Origin: Prochlorococcus sp. AG-436-C05
GTDB lineage: Bacteria > Cyanobacteriota > Cyanobacteriia > PCC-6307 > Cyanobiaceae
NCBI GenBank assembly: GCA_003209795.1
Contig: QCPB01000002.1
Span: 1 to 44,323, forward strand
DNA length: 44,323 nt
Direction: 5' to 3'
This document shows, in pieces, positions 1 through 9,221 of this stretch. Every line of letters begins with the position of its first letter. The stretch's first letter is position 1. The notes beneath the pieces were generated by a model, which was not told the DNA's origin, did no database searches, and saw nothing but the letters and a program-made list of their open reading frames with translations. The position numbers were made by a program, and so were the translations under genes.

Positions 1-898
1 CCATTTCTTTGCCATTTATAGGATGTATAAGCCCTAGTTTAATAGCATGCAAAGCCTGACCTGCTAATTTGCATGGAAGTTTTTTACATCTTCCATATAA
101 TGGATCACCAAGAATAGGATGATTAATATGAGCACAATGTACTCTTATTTGATGAGTTCTCCCAGTATCTAATTTGAAACTCATTAATGAGTAATTACCT
201 AATCTTTCTTTTAATTTCCAATAAGTACAGGCATACCTTCCTGACTTTTGATCAACCACTTTATATTTCAATCTATTTAGTTTATCTCTACCAATATGTC
301 CTATTATTGTTCCTTCTGAAGAATTAGGTACCCCGTGAATTACAGCAATATATTCGCGGGAGGCGATTTTTTCTTTTATTTGTATTTGCAGATTAACAAG
401 TGCCTCTTGGCTTTTAGCTACAACCATGCATCCTGAGGTGTCTTTATCTAATCTATGGACTATTCCAGGTCTTAGTTTGCCATTAATTCCAGGAAGATCT
501 TTACAGTGAAAAAGTAGTCCATTGACTAGAGTTCCTGATTTGTGTCCAGGTGCCGGATGAACAATTAATCCTGATTGCTTATTGATTACTATGATATGTT
601 TGTCTTCAAAAAGAATATCTAAATCCATTTTTTCAGGTTTCAGGTATATTAAAGGTTCTGGAGGCGGCATCCAAATTTGTACATTATCTCCATTTTTTAA
701 AGGGGTTTTGGCTTTAGCAGTTTTATAGTTAACAAGAACTAATCCTGAATTAATAAAATGTTGAATTCGAGCTCTACTTTGTTCAGGTCTTTTACTTACT
801 AACCATCTATCTAGTCTCATAGGAAGAGGTAGCTCATAAATAATCTCTATTAGTTCACCTTCTCCAAGGCCAAAAGCATTTGAATTATTTAATTCCAT
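1..898 (-). CDS. rluD: RluD-family 23S rRNA pseudouridine synthase (C-terminus outside window)
   Basis: This enzyme isomerises specific uridines of large-subunit rRNA to pseudouridine. The visible 299 codons start at an ATG at 898. They show an N-terminal S4-like RNA-binding domain (MRLDRWLVSKRPEQSRARI and onward, about residues 26-80), then the catalytic domain with the RLDKDTSG motif, whose Asp is the family nucleophile, and a downstream RTHQIRVH motif. The frame is still open at base 1, so only the last few residues are missing if it has the usual length of about 320. The start overlaps the 3' end of the ylqF gene by 10 bases, implying co-transcription and translational coupling. Which uridines are modified cannot be read from sequence; assignment to RluD rather than RluC is by overall resemblance. 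Confidence 0.9.
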   Translation of the reverse strand, partial: MELNNSNAFGLGEGELIEIIYELPLPMRLDRWLVSKRPEQSRARIQHFINSGLVLVNYKTAKAKTPLKNGDNVQIWMPPPEPLIYLKPEKMDLDILFEDKHIIVINKQSGLIVHPAPGHKSGTLVNGLLFHCKDLPGINGKLRPGIVHRLDKDTSGCMVVAKSQEALVNLQIQIKEKIASREYIAVIHGVPNSSEGTIIGHIGRDKLNRLKYKVVDQKSGRYACTYWKLKERLGNYSLMSFKLDTGRTHQIRVHCAHINHPILGDPLYGRCKKLPCKLAGQALHAIKLGLIHPINGKEM

Positions 899-1761
899 TG
901 TGGGACTTCTAAAGCAATTTTGCCTAGCATTAGATTTCTATAATCTTCCAATAATTTGTAAGCCATTCTTCTCCTATCACCTGAGGTATGTTTTGACGCT
1001 ACTAGATCAATCCATTCAGATGGACTTTCAAAGCCTTTTGTTATATCAACTCCGTATCTATTAGATATTTTTTTTAATGAGATATTCGCATTTTTATCTT
1101 TGTTCAATTTCAAAATGATTTTGATAAATTCAATTGCGACACTTTCAATCTCATAGGCAGCCTCTCCAATATCATCACATAGTGCTAGATTTAGTGCTGA
1201 CTTCTGATCCTCTAAATTAGGTGGTATAACACCGGGTGCATCGAGAAGGTCTATACCATTTTCTAGCCTTATCCATCTAAGATTCCTTGTTACTCCAGCC
1301 TTTCTTGCACTTTCGACAACTCTTTTATTTGCGATTCTATTTATTAGTGCTGACTTGCCTACATTAGGAAAACCAAGTGTCAGAGTCCTAATTGGTCTAA
1401 TTTTCATTCCCCTAGAGAGCCTTCTTTTATCAATTGATAATCTAGATTCTTTGGTAGATTTGCAAATTTCTTTTATACCAATACCTCTCTTTGCATCACA
1501 CCAATGAGGATATTTATCATTATCGTTAAACCATTTATTCCAGTTATTTATGGTCTCGGGGGAGATCATATCTGATCTATTTATAACAAGAATATGTTTT
1601 TTGTTTTTGATCCATTTATTTAGATGTGGATGACCTGTTGATAAAGGAATTCTTGCATCTCTTACTTCAATAACTAAATCTACTCTATTGATTACTTCGG
1701 ATAATTTCTTTTCTGCTTTAGCAATATGGCCTGGATACCATTGAATTTTAGGTATGTCCAC
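889..1761 (-). CDS. ylqF: YlqF/RbgA ribosome-biogenesis GTPase
   Basis: This is a circularly permuted GTPase that acts late in assembly of the 50S subunit. The 290 residues show the permuted order: G4 NRSD (61-64) and G5 DAK (89-91) come before G1 GFPNVGKS (130-137) and G3 DAPG (174-177). The N-terminal QWYPGHIAKA stretch is typical of the family. The G4 motif reads NRSD rather than the more common NKxD. The C-terminal tail (about 200-290) corresponds to the RNA-binding region. It is the first gene of a minus-strand pair with the pseudouridine synthase, a sensible functional pairing since both act on the large subunit. About 210 bp of AT-rich DNA separate it from divergent pgk. Confidence 0.92.
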   Translation of the reverse strand: MDIPKIQWYPGHIAKAEKKLSEVINRVDLVIEVRDARIPLSTGHPHLNKWIKNKKHILVINRSDMISPETINNWNKWFNDNDKYPHWCDAKRGIGIKEICKSTKESRLSIDKRRLSRGMKIRPIRTLTLGFPNVGKSALINRIANKRVVESARKAGVTRNLRWIRLENGIDLLDAPGVIPPNLEDQKSALNLALCDDIGEAAYEIESVAIEFIKIILKLNKDKNANISLKKISNRYGVDITKGFESPSEWIDLVASKHTSGDRRRMAYKLLEDYRNLMLGKIALEVPQWN

Positions 1762-1975
1762 TTAAAAAAATTAAATAAATTTTTAGTATCCCTTTTGATT
1801 GTTATCAATTTCAAAAGTACTTACATTAAATTTTAGTATATAAATTAATGTCTAAATAAACTTTATATTCTTAAATTCTTAAAATTTATTAAGCCCAAGT
1901 TAATAGTTACTAATTTTTAACCCAATAAGCTCAAATAAGCGTTAGGGTCTTTAGATCAAAAAATAGGATTATTAA

Positions 1976-3184
1976 ATGTCGAAATTGTCTCTTTCCAGTC
2001 TTGATAAAACACATTTAGAAGGTAAAAAGGTTCTTGTCAGGGTTGATTTTAATGTCCCGTTAAATGAAAGTGGTCAGATAACTGATGATACTCGTATCAG
2101 AGCAGCAATTCCGACAATTGAATATCTTATAAAAAATTCAGCCAAAGTTATATTGGCAGCTCATTTTGGCAGACCCAAAGGTCAGGTTAATGAAAAGATG
2201 AGATTAACTCCTGTGGTAGCTAGATTAAGTGATATCTTGGGAAAAAATGTTACTCTTACTAAAAGTTGTATAGGTGAAGAAGCAATTTTAGAATCAAGTG
2301 GCTTAAATAATGGAGATGTTCTGTTACTTGAAAATGTTCGTTTTTATGCAGAAGAAGAGAAGAATGACTTAGATTTTGCTAAAAAATTAGCAGGGCATGC
2401 AGATATGTATGTAAACGACGCTTTTGGTGCTGCTCATAGAGCTCATGCTTCAACACAAGGAGTTACTAATTTTTTAAGTCCTTCAGTTGCAGGATTTCTC
2501 TTAGAAAAAGAATTGAAATATTTACAAGGAGCAATAGATACTCCAAAACGTCCATTGGCTGCGATAGTTGGTGGATCTAAGGTGAGTAGCAAAATTGGAG
2601 TTCTTGACTCTTTATTAGATAAGTGCGATAAAATCATAATTGGTGGAGGTATGATTTTTACTTTCTACAAATCTAGAGGGTTAGATGTAGGAAAGAGTCT
2701 TGTTGAGGAAGATAAACTTGAGCTTGCAAAAAATTTGGAGGCTAAAGCAAAAGCAAAAGGTGTGGAATTATTATTACCTACTGACGTAGTGTTAGCTAAT
2801 GAGTTTTCTCCTACAGCAGAAAGTAAAGTTTCTCCAATAGATTCAATTAGTGGAGACTGGATGGGTCTTGATATTGGCCCTCAGTCAATTAAAGTTTTTC
2901 AGAATGCTCTAGCAGAATGTAAGACAATAATTTGGAACGGTCCAATGGGTGTTTTTGAATTTGATAAATTTGCTGAAGGTACAAATGCCATAGCAACAAC
3001 CCTTGCAGATTTAAGTTCTTTTTCTGAGGTTTGTACAATTATTGGTGGAGGAGATTCAGTAGCAGCAGTTGAGAAGGCAGGGTTAGCGGAAAAAATGTCT
3101 CATATATCTACGGGAGGTGGGGCTAGTTTAGAACTTCTAGAAGGGAAAAGCCTGCCAGGAGTAGCTGCTTTAAAAGATTCATAG
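1976..3184 (+). CDS. pgk: Phosphoglycerate kinase
   Basis: Interconverts 1,3-bisphosphoglycerate and 3-phosphoglycerate with ADP/ATP; in a cyanobacterium it serves the Calvin cycle as well as glycolysis. The 402-residue length is normal. Visible motifs are RVDFNVPL (22-29) for 3-PGA binding, [25 protein letters not shown] and the C-terminal nucleotide loop [13 protein letters not shown]. The ATG at 1976 is the natural start. Transcribed alone, divergent from ylqF, and its stop codon lies one base from the stop of the convergent hypothetical gene, leaving no room for a separate terminator. Confidence 0.98.
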   Translation: MSKLSLSSLDKTHLEGKKVLVRVDFNVPLNESGQITDDTRIRAAIPTIEYLIKNSAKVILAAHFGRPKGQVNEKMRLTPVVARLSDILGKNVTLTKSCIGEEAILESSGLNNGDVLLLENVRFYAEEEKNDLDFAKKLAGHADMYVNDAFGAAHRAHASTQGVTNFLSPSVAGFLLEKELKYLQGAIDTPKRPLAAIVGGSKVSSKIGVLDSLLDKCDKIIIGGGMIFTFYKSRGLDVGKSLVEEDKLELAKNLEAKAKAKGVELLLPTDVVLANEFSPTAESKVSPIDSISGDWMGLDIGPQSIKVFQNALAECKTIIWNGPMGVFEFDKFAEGTNAIATTLADLSSFSEVCTIIGGGDSVAAVEKAGLAEKMSHISTGGGASLELLEGKSLPGVAALKDS

Positions 3185-3185
3185 G

Positions 3186-3911
3186 TTATATCTTTTCAAC
3201 AATTTCTATACTTTTTGTGAAAGTTATTATCCCTTTGGGATGAGCTATTATTCCTGACCATATTTGAATTCCTGGTTTTGAAGGGGCTCTTGTCATTTTA
3301 AAAATTCCGCCAGATACTAATGGCTCTAGATCTATCTCTTGCTCTAAAAATGATTCAACTTGATGAGCTTTTATCCCTCCTGCAATAATAACTTCTTCAA
3401 GAGGTTTGTTTAGGATAATATCTATATCATATTTTGTACCCGTAAGAACTTTATCAGGAATTCTAAACTTAATATCAATCTTGTTATCATCAGACCTGAT
3501 TATAGTGAATAATTTTTGTATGGTGCCTTGGTTTATTTTTTCATTTACCAATGAAAATGAGTAATTAAACTTAGATTCAAGTATATATATTTCTCCTTGA
3601 ACTAATTTTTTCCCAAGAACTTTTATTTCATACATTTCTTCATTTGGATTATTAGATTTTAATTTCTTTATTTTCCATTTGCTATCAGGGAATTCTTTAA
3701 GAATGTTTGAAAATTGCTTAGTGATTTTTAAGCTCTCATCATTTCCAAAACTTTGGTTGAAAAATTTGAAATTTCTTGAATTAAATGCGTTTTCTATATT
3801 TCTTCTTAAATCAACTTTTGTAGTTTGGGTTATTGCTGAATGAGGAAATATGAGATAAATAAATAAATAGATAGGAATTCCTATATTTCTCAATGAGTTT
3901 AAATTAAACAT
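3186..3911 (-). CDS. Conserved hypothetical secreted protein
   Basis: I do not recognise a family. The 241-residue product begins with a hydrophobic stretch (about residues 9-29) preceded by a short N-terminus, which reads as a signal peptide or an N-terminal anchor, so an exported or periplasmic location is inferred. The rest is soluble and mixed alpha/beta in composition, with lysine-rich and beta-like stretches, and no cysteines or obvious catalytic motif. It converges tail-to-tail with pgk and is divergent from murG across a gap of only 41 bp, so the two promoters must sit in or near each other's leaders. Being next to murG suggests nothing firm about function. Confidence 0.7.
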   Translation of the reverse strand: MFNLNSLRNIGIPIYLFIYLIFPHSAITQTTKVDLRRNIENAFNSRNFKFFNQSFGNDESLKITKQFSNILKEFPDSKWKIKKLKSNNPNEEMYEIKVLGKKLVQGEIYILESKFNYSFSLVNEKINQGTIQKLFTIIRSDDNKIDIKFRIPDKVLTGTKYDIDIILNKPLEEVIIAGGIKAHQVESFLEQEIDLEPLVSGGIFKMTRAPSKPGIQIWSGIIAHPKGIITFTKSIEIVEKI

Positions 3912-3952
3912 ATTCTCGATTTTATATTTTTATTTTACTTATTTATTTTTTT

Positions 3953-5044
3953 ATGTCTAAAGAAAATAATTTATTAGTTGCAGCAAGCGGAACTGGTGGG
4001 CATATATTCCCTGCTCTAGCCATTTCCAAAAATCTCGAAGAATACTGGAATATTCATTGGTTAGGGGTCAGACAAAGATTTGATGCAAATTTTGTTCCCA
4101 AAAAATATGATCTTTCGACTGTAAATATTAAAACACCAAAAAAAAATATTTTTATAGTTTTTCAATATTTAGATATTTTAATGACAACTTTTCATATAAT
4201 CAGGATTCTAAAAGCAAAGAAAATAAATCTAGTTTTTACTACTGGAGGATATATATCAGCTCCCACCATTATTGCTGCAAAGATTCTAAGAATACCTGTA
4301 ATTATTCATGAATCAAATTTAATACCAGGAATGGTAACTAAATATTTTGGATTTTTATGTAACTATGTTTTTACTGGATTCCAAGAAACAAATTCTTATT
4401 TAAAACATTGCAAAATTATTTTTACTGGTACTCCTTTAAGGGAACAATTCTACAAAAATAATCTTTTACCAGAATGGGTGCCAAAAGGAGAAGGACCTCT
4501 TTTGGTTGTTATGGGAGGAAGTCAAGGAGCAAAAGCTATCAATGAAATTTTTTATGAATCTTTAGAATTTTTGGTTAGAGAAAATTTCAGAATAGTTCAT
4601 ATTATTGGAGAAAATAATAAAAAAGTGTTTAATATTAAGAGTTCTAAGAATTATGTTCAAATTAAATTTACTCATGAAATAGCTGCTTTGATTCAAAACT
4701 GTGATCTTGTTATATCAAGATCGGGATCAGGAACAATAAATGAATTAATCCAGGCTGAAAAACCTTCAATTTTAATTCCATACCCCTATTCTAAAAATAA
4801 TCATCAAGAGAAGAATGCAATGATTCTTGCTAAAATTGGAGGCTCAGTATTAATCAATCAAAACAAACTTTCTAAAGAATTTTTTGAGGAAACTTTGAAA
4901 AGAATTTTTAAATCAAAAATAAAAAATGGAAAATATATATATGAAATTTTAGATCTAATGAAAAAAAATATGGAAAATAATTATGGATTAAAATCCAACA
5001 ATGAGATTAAAAAATTAATGAATTATTTTTTAAAAGAATTTTGA
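3953..5044 (+). CDS. murG: MurG, lipid II-forming GlcNAc transferase
   Basis: Transfers GlcNAc from UDP-GlcNAc to undecaprenyl-pyrophosphoryl-MurNAc-pentapeptide (lipid I), making lipid II at the inner face of the cytoplasmic membrane. The 363 residues show the glycine-rich loop GTGGHIFPA (13-21) and the second loop GGSQGAKAIN, with HESNLIPG where many MurGs have HEQN. The GT-B fold layout and length fit. The usual leading GG of the first loop is replaced by AS-G, a mild variation. The 3' end overlaps the convergent aminotransferase gene by 22 bp. The gene stands alone rather than in a division/cell-wall cluster. Confidence 0.95.
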   Translation: MSKENNLLVAASGTGGHIFPALAISKNLEEYWNIHWLGVRQRFDANFVPKKYDLSTVNIKTPKKNIFIVFQYLDILMTTFHIIRILKAKKINLVFTTGGYISAPTIIAAKILRIPVIIHESNLIPGMVTKYFGFLCNYVFTGFQETNSYLKHCKIIFTGTPLREQFYKNNLLPEWVPKGEGPLLVVMGGSQGAKAINEIFYESLEFLVRENFRIVHIIGENNKKVFNIKSSKNYVQIKFTHEIAALIQNCDLVISRSGSGTINELIQAEKPSILIPYPYSKNNHQEKNAMILAKIGGSVLINQNKLSKEFFEETLKRIFKSKIKNGKYIYEILDLMKKNMENNYGLKSNNEIKKLMNYFLKEF

Positions 5045-6108
5045 ATTTCTTTACATAAGATTTTATTATTTTTACTACTCTGAAGACTTACTCGGGCCCA
5101 TTTTTCATTAAGAAATCTGAATGAGGAGCATTCCCTAATTAATATCCCCTTATCTTCTAAATAGTGAATATTTGGCGATAAAGAGGATTTACTTTCTATT
5201 AAAAAAAAGTTAGTTGAGGAGCTATGTATTTTAAGATTATCAACTTTAGATAATGTATCATAAACCCACTTTTTTTCAGTATTGATCCAATTGTGAATCT
5301 TCTTTGTCCATTGTTCATAAAAAATCTTATTTCGTAATAGCTCAATTCCAGCTTTAATTGCAAAGGAATTTAATGGCCATGGATCTCTATTTATATCCCA
5401 TTTTCTAAGTTTTTGTGAAGAGCCAATAACGTAACCTAATCTAAGTCCAGGGATATTAAAGAGTTTGGTCAAACTCCTTAAAACTAATAAATTATCGTAT
5501 TTTTTGGTTAGTGGTATTAAAGATTGTTGCTCTCCATTTGGTGTCATTGATAAGAAAGCCTCATCACAAATCACTAACTTAAATTTTTTTAAGATCGATT
5601 CTAAAGATTTCTTCTCCCATAATTGGCCAGTCGGGTTATGTGGATTGGTTATCCAAATAACATCACCTATAGGATTAATTGGAAAAGGTTGGGGGAAAAT
5701 GTTATTCCATTCTGTAGGTAATTCTGAATAAATGAAATTGCTATTCCAACAATTTAAAGATCTTTCATAATCAACAAACCCTGGAGAGGGTATACAACTT
5801 ATTCCAAATTTGGATGCTTCAAAACCTGCCCATGTGATTAGCTCAGAGGCTCCATTCCCAGGTAATATATTTTCTGGATTTATTTTATGAAATTCACCAA
5901 TTGTTTCTTTCAAACTATTTAGATCTCTCTCAGGATAAAAGCTAAATCCAAGATTTTTAATTTCTAAATTTAGTGAGTCTAATAGTATTTGGGGCGGTTT
6001 AAAGGGTACCAATGAGGCACTTGAATCAATAATTTCCCAAGGTGATAGATTTAATTTTTTTGCCTGAGCATATACATTTCCTCCATGATTGAAGTTTGAT
6101 GATTTCAT
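5023..6108 (-). CDS. cobC: CobC/CobD-like PLP aminotransferase, probable L-threonine-O-3-phosphate decarboxylase
   Basis: A fold-type I PLP enzyme. Family knowledge suggests decarboxylation of L-threonine phosphate to aminopropanol phosphate for the nucleotide loop of cobalamin-type corrinoids. The 361-residue protein has the N-terminal HGGN (8-11) typical of the CobC/CobD branch, NPHNPTG (155-161), DEA (182-184), the PLP-binding lysine in SLTK (Lys215) and LRLGY (222-226). The HGGN motif favours CobD/CobC over histidinol-phosphate aminotransferase (HisC), which is the main alternative. It lies downstream of pyrD, 27 bp away, and probably shares its transcript. Its last codons overlap murG on the opposite strand. 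Confidence 0.78.
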   Translation of the reverse strand: MKSSNFNHGGNVYAQAKKLNLSPWEIIDSSASLVPFKPPQILLDSLNLEIKNLGFSFYPERDLNSLKETIGEFHKINPENILPGNGASELITWAGFEASKFGISCIPSPGFVDYERSLNCWNSNFIYSELPTEWNNIFPQPFPINPIGDVIWITNPHNPTGQLWEKKSLESILKKFKLVICDEAFLSMTPNGEQQSLIPLTKKYDNLLVLRSLTKLFNIPGLRLGYVIGSSQKLRKWDINRDPWPLNSFAIKAGIELLRNKIFYEQWTKKIHNWINTEKKWVYDTLSKVDNLKIHSSSTNFFLIESKSSLSPNIHYLEDKGILIRECSSFRFLNEKWARVSLQSSKNNKILCKEIQNSFKK

Positions 6109-6135
6109 ATTTTTTGGAGATTAATCATTTTTGTT

Positions 6136-7305
6136 TTAATCGACCCATTTTAAATCTGATCCAATAGCTTCTTTTATATTTGATAATTTATGGATATTTA
6201 GTTGCTTCATAATCCCATTAAGAATATCTGGAACTAATTGCGGCCCTTTATATATCCATCCTGTATAAATTTGAACTAACGATGCTCCAGAGCAAATGCG
6301 CTCCCATGCTGACTCAGGACTATCTATCCCACCAACACCAATTAAAATAATTTTTTTATCAATAGCATGTATATGCCTGATTATTTTATTTGCTTTTTTT
6401 TGTAGTGGTTTTCCACTTAAACCACCATTCTCTTCAGAAAGTAATAATCCTGTTTGTTCAATTTTTCTTTTTTCAAGGCCTAATCTATCTAGACTGGTAT
6501 TAGTAGCAATTATTCCATCAATTTTTTCTTCATTTATTAATTTACAAATATCCTCAATATTTTTAAAGCTTAAATCTGGTGCAATCTTTACAAATAGAGG
6601 CGGGCAATTAGGTAAAGTTTTAATTTCTCTAAGAATTTCTCTTAGTCGAACTGGATCTTGTAATTTTCTTAGTCCTTCAGTATTAGGCGAGCTTACGTTT
6701 ATTGCAGCATAATCACAAAAAGGAATTAATAATTTTAGAGAAGTTAAATAATCCTCTTTAGCCTCAGATAAGCCAGTAATTTTAGATTTACCAAAATTGA
6801 TTCCCAAACACATATTTTGTCTATTTTTTTTTAAAGCAATACCTTGTTCATGAAAATTTTTAACTAGATTTTTAGCACCTTTATTATTGAATCCCATCCT
6901 ATTTAAAGCCGCCTCTTCTTCTGCCAATCTAAATAATCTTGGTTTTGGGTTTCCATTTTGGGCAAATTTAGTAACTGTTCCAATTTCAGCAAATCCAAAA
7001 CCAAATTTTTCCCAAATATTTACGGCGTTACCATTTTTATCAAAACCTGCTGCCAGTCCAATTGGATTACAAAAATTCATTCCACATATGTTTTGACTTA
7101 ATCTTTGATCAACAATACAAAATTCTTTATTTATGTTCTTAAGAATTGATGAAATTACAGGCCAATTTTGTTTTCTTGAACTGAATGATAGAAGGCTTAG
7201 GGATAGATTGGTTAAATATTCTGCATCTATGCCAGTATCTTTTTTAAGTACAGGTGTAATCAAGTTTTTATAAAGATTTTTAAATACTCCTTTCTGTTTA
7301 TTCAT
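6136..7305 (-). CDS. pyrD: Dihydroorotate dehydrogenase (quinone), class 2
   Basis: Oxidises dihydroorotate to orotate in pyrimidine synthesis, passing electrons to membrane quinone. The 389-residue length, with an N-terminal extension before the barrel, marks class 2. Seen are GLAAGFDKNGNAV (substrate/FMN side), NVSSPNT with the catalytic serine, INFGKSK, IATNTS and the C-terminal FMN phosphate motif IGVGGI. The N-terminal 50 residues carry the helices that dock to the membrane in this class. Six bases separate it from rnhA upstream, consistent with an rnhA-pyrD-cobC unit. Confidence 0.96.
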   Translation of the reverse strand: MNKQKGVFKNLYKNLITPVLKKDTGIDAEYLTNLSLSLLSFSSRKQNWPVISSILKNINKEFCIVDQRLSQNICGMNFCNPIGLAAGFDKNGNAVNIWEKFGFGFAEIGTVTKFAQNGNPKPRLFRLAEEEAALNRMGFNNKGAKNLVKNFHEQGIALKKNRQNMCLGINFGKSKITGLSEAKEDYLTSLKLLIPFCDYAAINVSSPNTEGLRKLQDPVRLREILREIKTLPNCPPLFVKIAPDLSFKNIEDICKLINEEKIDGIIATNTSLDRLGLEKRKIEQTGLLLSEENGGLSGKPLQKKANKIIRHIHAIDKKIILIGVGGIDSPESAWERICSGASLVQIYTGWIYKGPQLVPDILNGIMKQLNIHKLSNIKEAIGSDLKWVD

Positions 7306-7311
7306 AAGAAA

Positions 7312-8031
7312 TTAGGATTCTTTATTTTCTATTATCCAATATTTTTTATCTTTAGGAATTAATCTCCAATTACGATATTCAAATAATGAATATTTTTTTA
7401 TATTAAATATGTTTTCTTCTCCTAGTAATTTATTAAGTTCATTTGAATTTAATAAATATTGTTTTTCTGCAAATTTTTGGATTAATTCATTTCTTGTAAA
7501 TAATTCTTGAATTGCTTTTGGTGCTGGTTGTTCAAAAAAGTTCTCTGATTTTGTTGATTCTTTAAAGTTGCTAACTATAGATATACCTTTACTGTAACTA
7601 GTCGCAATCAAATCAACTCGATCATTTTGTTTATCTCCACTATGACCCTTCACATATTCCATTTCTAAACCATTAATTCTTAACTGATCTATTTTTTGCC
7701 ATAAATCTAAATTTTGAACTAATTTTCCTGTACTTGTTTTCCATCCATTCCTTTTCCAATTTATAATCCATTTGGTATAACCCTCTATGACATATTTACT
7801 ATCTGTTCTTAATTTAAAGTTTTCTTTTAATTCATAACTTTTTAATTTTTCAAGAGTTTTTATAGCTGCGGTGAGTTCCATTCTATTGTTAGTTGTATTT
7901 AGTTCTGAACCACCTATTTCTAATTCACTATTATCTTCAAATATTATTAAACCGCCCCAACCTCCTGGTCCAGGATTACCACTGCAGGCACCATCTGTTG
8001 CAGCTTCAATTGCAATACTTTGACTATTCAT
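7312..8031 (-). CDS. rnhA: Ribonuclease HI with C-terminal extension
   Basis: Cleaves the RNA strand of RNA-DNA hybrids. Residues 1-150 form the RNase H domain: [15 protein letters not shown] (13-27), with the acidic set Asp13, Glu52, Asp77 and Asp140, and His130 in KGH. Bacterial RNase HI is normally about 155 residues; this 239-residue protein carries about 90 further residues, mostly charged and aromatic, that I do not recognise. The ATG at 8031 lies only 8 bases after the rplL-side hairpin, so expression may partly depend on read-through from the ribosomal-protein genes. Confidence 0.93.
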   Translation of the reverse strand: MNSQSIAIEAATDGACSGNPGPGGWGGLIIFEDNSELEIGGSELNTTNNRMELTAAIKTLEKLKSYELKENFKLRTDSKYVIEGYTKWIINWKRNGWKTSTGKLVQNLDLWQKIDQLRINGLEMEYVKGHSGDKQNDRVDLIATSYSKGISIVSNFKESTKSENFFEQPAPKAIQELFTRNELIQKFAEKQYLLNSNELNKLLGEENIFNIKKYSLFEYRNWRLIPKDKKYWIIENKES

Positions 8032-8035
8032 GATT

Positions 8036-8062
8036 TAAAAGCCGATATACCTAATATCGGCT
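8036..8062 (-). terminator. Hairpin between rplL and rnhA
   Basis: AGCCGATAT (8040-8048) pairs perfectly with ATATCGGCT (8054-8062) around a 5-base loop. Read on the minus strand it is followed by TTTTAAAT, a short U-tract, so it fits an intrinsic terminator of the rplJ-rplL transcript. The U-tract is short, so partial read-through into rnhA is plausible. Confidence 0.65.
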
Positions 8063-8078
8063 CGAAAAAAATGTACTT

Positions 8079-8474
8079 TTACTTAAGTGTAACTTTACCG
8101 CCAGCTTCTTCAATCTCTTTCTTTAAAGATTCAGCATCTGCTTTCGCTAATCCTTCTTTTACTGTCTTTGGTGCAGATTCAACAAGTGCTTTTGCATCGC
8201 CAAGACCAAGACCTGTTGCATTTCTTACGACTTTGAGGACTTTAATTTTTGCAGCTGCATCAAAGCTTTCTAGAATTACATCAAATTCAGTTTTTTCTTC
8301 AGCAGCGCTGCCATCTCCATCTCCACCAGCTGCTCCTGGAGCTGCCATTACTACACCTGCAGAGGCTGCAGCGGACACACCAAAAGCTTCTTCAATTTGT
8401 TTTACAAGCTCAGATGCTTCTAAAAGTGAGAGTGATTTTAATGATTCAAGAATTTTTTCAGTTTTTGCAGACAT
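8079..8474 (-). CDS. rplL: 50S ribosomal protein L7/L12
   Basis: Multicopy stalk protein that recruits translational GTPases to the ribosome. The 131 residues have the N-terminal dimerisation helices, an Ala/Gly/acidic hinge (about 35-60), and the C-terminal domain with the [20 protein letters not shown] region. Length and order (rplJ then rplL, 29 bp apart) match the universal L10-L12 operon. Alanine-rich and distinctly higher in GC than its neighbours, as expected of a highly expressed gene in an AT-rich genome. Confidence 0.98.
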   Translation of the reverse strand: MSAKTEKILESLKSLSLLEASELVKQIEEAFGVSAAASAGVVMAAPGAAGGDGDGSAAEEKTEFDVILESFDAAAKIKVLKVVRNATGLGLGDAKALVESAPKTVKEGLAKADAESLKKEIEEAGGKVTLK

Positions 8475-8503
8475 TTTCTTAATAGATTAATGAGTTGTGA
8501 AAT

Positions 8504-9031
8504 TTAAGATTCTGATTTTTCAGAATGTTGTTTGAGTGATCTAGCAAGTCCAGAAGGTACTTCATTGATAGAGATTGCAATTTTTGCAGCAACACCATTT
8601 AGTGCACCGGCAATTTTTGCCATCAATACCTCTTTAGATGGAAGACTTGCAATTTCTTTGATTTCAGAATCGCTGAGAAGTCTACCTTCAAATAAAGCTC
8701 CCTTGGTTTCGGATTTCTTAGTGTCTTTTTGAAAAGATTGGATTGCTTTTACAGCACCTCCAACATCTTCTTTGATTAAGACAAAAGCATTAGTTCCGGT
8801 AAGTAAAGATTCAAGATCGTTCCAATTACTATCACCATCAATCGCTTTTCGCATTAATGAATTTTTAGTAACTTTACAAATGCCATTATTTGTTTGCAAC
8901 CTTGATCGCAAATCTGACATTTCTTTAATAGTTAAACCTTTATAGTCAAGAACCACAGCCATTTCCGAATCGTTTAAAAGAGATTTAATCTCAGAAACGA
9001 TTTGTTGCTTATTCTCTAGTGTTCGCCCCAT
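8504..9031 (-). CDS. rplJ: 50S ribosomal protein L10
   Basis: Base of the ribosomal stalk; binds 23S rRNA and carries L7/L12 dimers on its C-terminal helix. The start chosen is the ATG at 9031 ([12 protein letters not shown]), giving 175 residues, the family's normal size. An upstream in-frame start at 9076 would add 15 residues with no homology and would run into the structured leader. Conserved [22 protein letters not shown] and the C-terminal L12-binding helix are visible. It probably regulates its own operon by binding the leader. Confidence 0.97.
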   Translation of the reverse strand: MGRTLENKQQIVSEIKSLLNDSEMAVVLDYKGLTIKEMSDLRSRLQTNNGICKVTKNSLMRKAIDGDSNWNDLESLLTGTNAFVLIKEDVGGAVKAIQSFQKDTKKSETKGALFEGRLLSDSEIKEIASLPSKEVLMAKIAGALNGVAAKIAISINEVPSGLARSLKQHSEKSES

Positions 9032-9063
9032 TGTTTTTTTTGGATCGTAATTTAGGAAGAGCA

Positions 9064-9180
9064 GGAAATGCGGCAAAGTTCTTTTATTAAAGAGGCCGCA
9101 TTTATTAGATCCAAAAAGAAATAATTAAGACGAGTCCTCGGTAGGAATTAATAATTTAGATTGCCTAAATAAACCTACTT
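9064..9180 (-). promoter_or_regulatory. Candidate L10 leader (structured 5' region of rplJ-rplL)
   Basis: The rplA-rplJ gap is long for this cluster and can fold. GTAGG/CCTAC (9174-9178 with 9141-9145) closes an asymmetric internal loop around TTTAG/CTAAA (9165-9169 with 9155-9159). Nearer the gene, GCCGCATTT (9095-9103) pairs perfectly with AAATGCGGC (9066-9074), with an inner CTTT/AAAG. L10-L12 leaders bound by the L10(L12) complex are known in bacteria. That this is one is inferred from position and fold; no covariation could be tested. Confidence 0.5.
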
Positions 9181-9221
9181 TCTTTGGCCGTATTATTGCA
9201 TTTAAATTATACTACAGCGAG

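Noticed and set aside
6296-6712. 138-residue plus-strand frame opposite pyrD
   Set aside because: Lies wholly antisense to the conserved pyrD barrel; hydrophobic composition is the mirror of the sense codons.
8020-8490. 156-residue plus-strand frame opposite rplL
   Set aside because: Antisense shadow of the GC-richer, alanine-rich rplL; no ribosome-binding site or recognisable domain.
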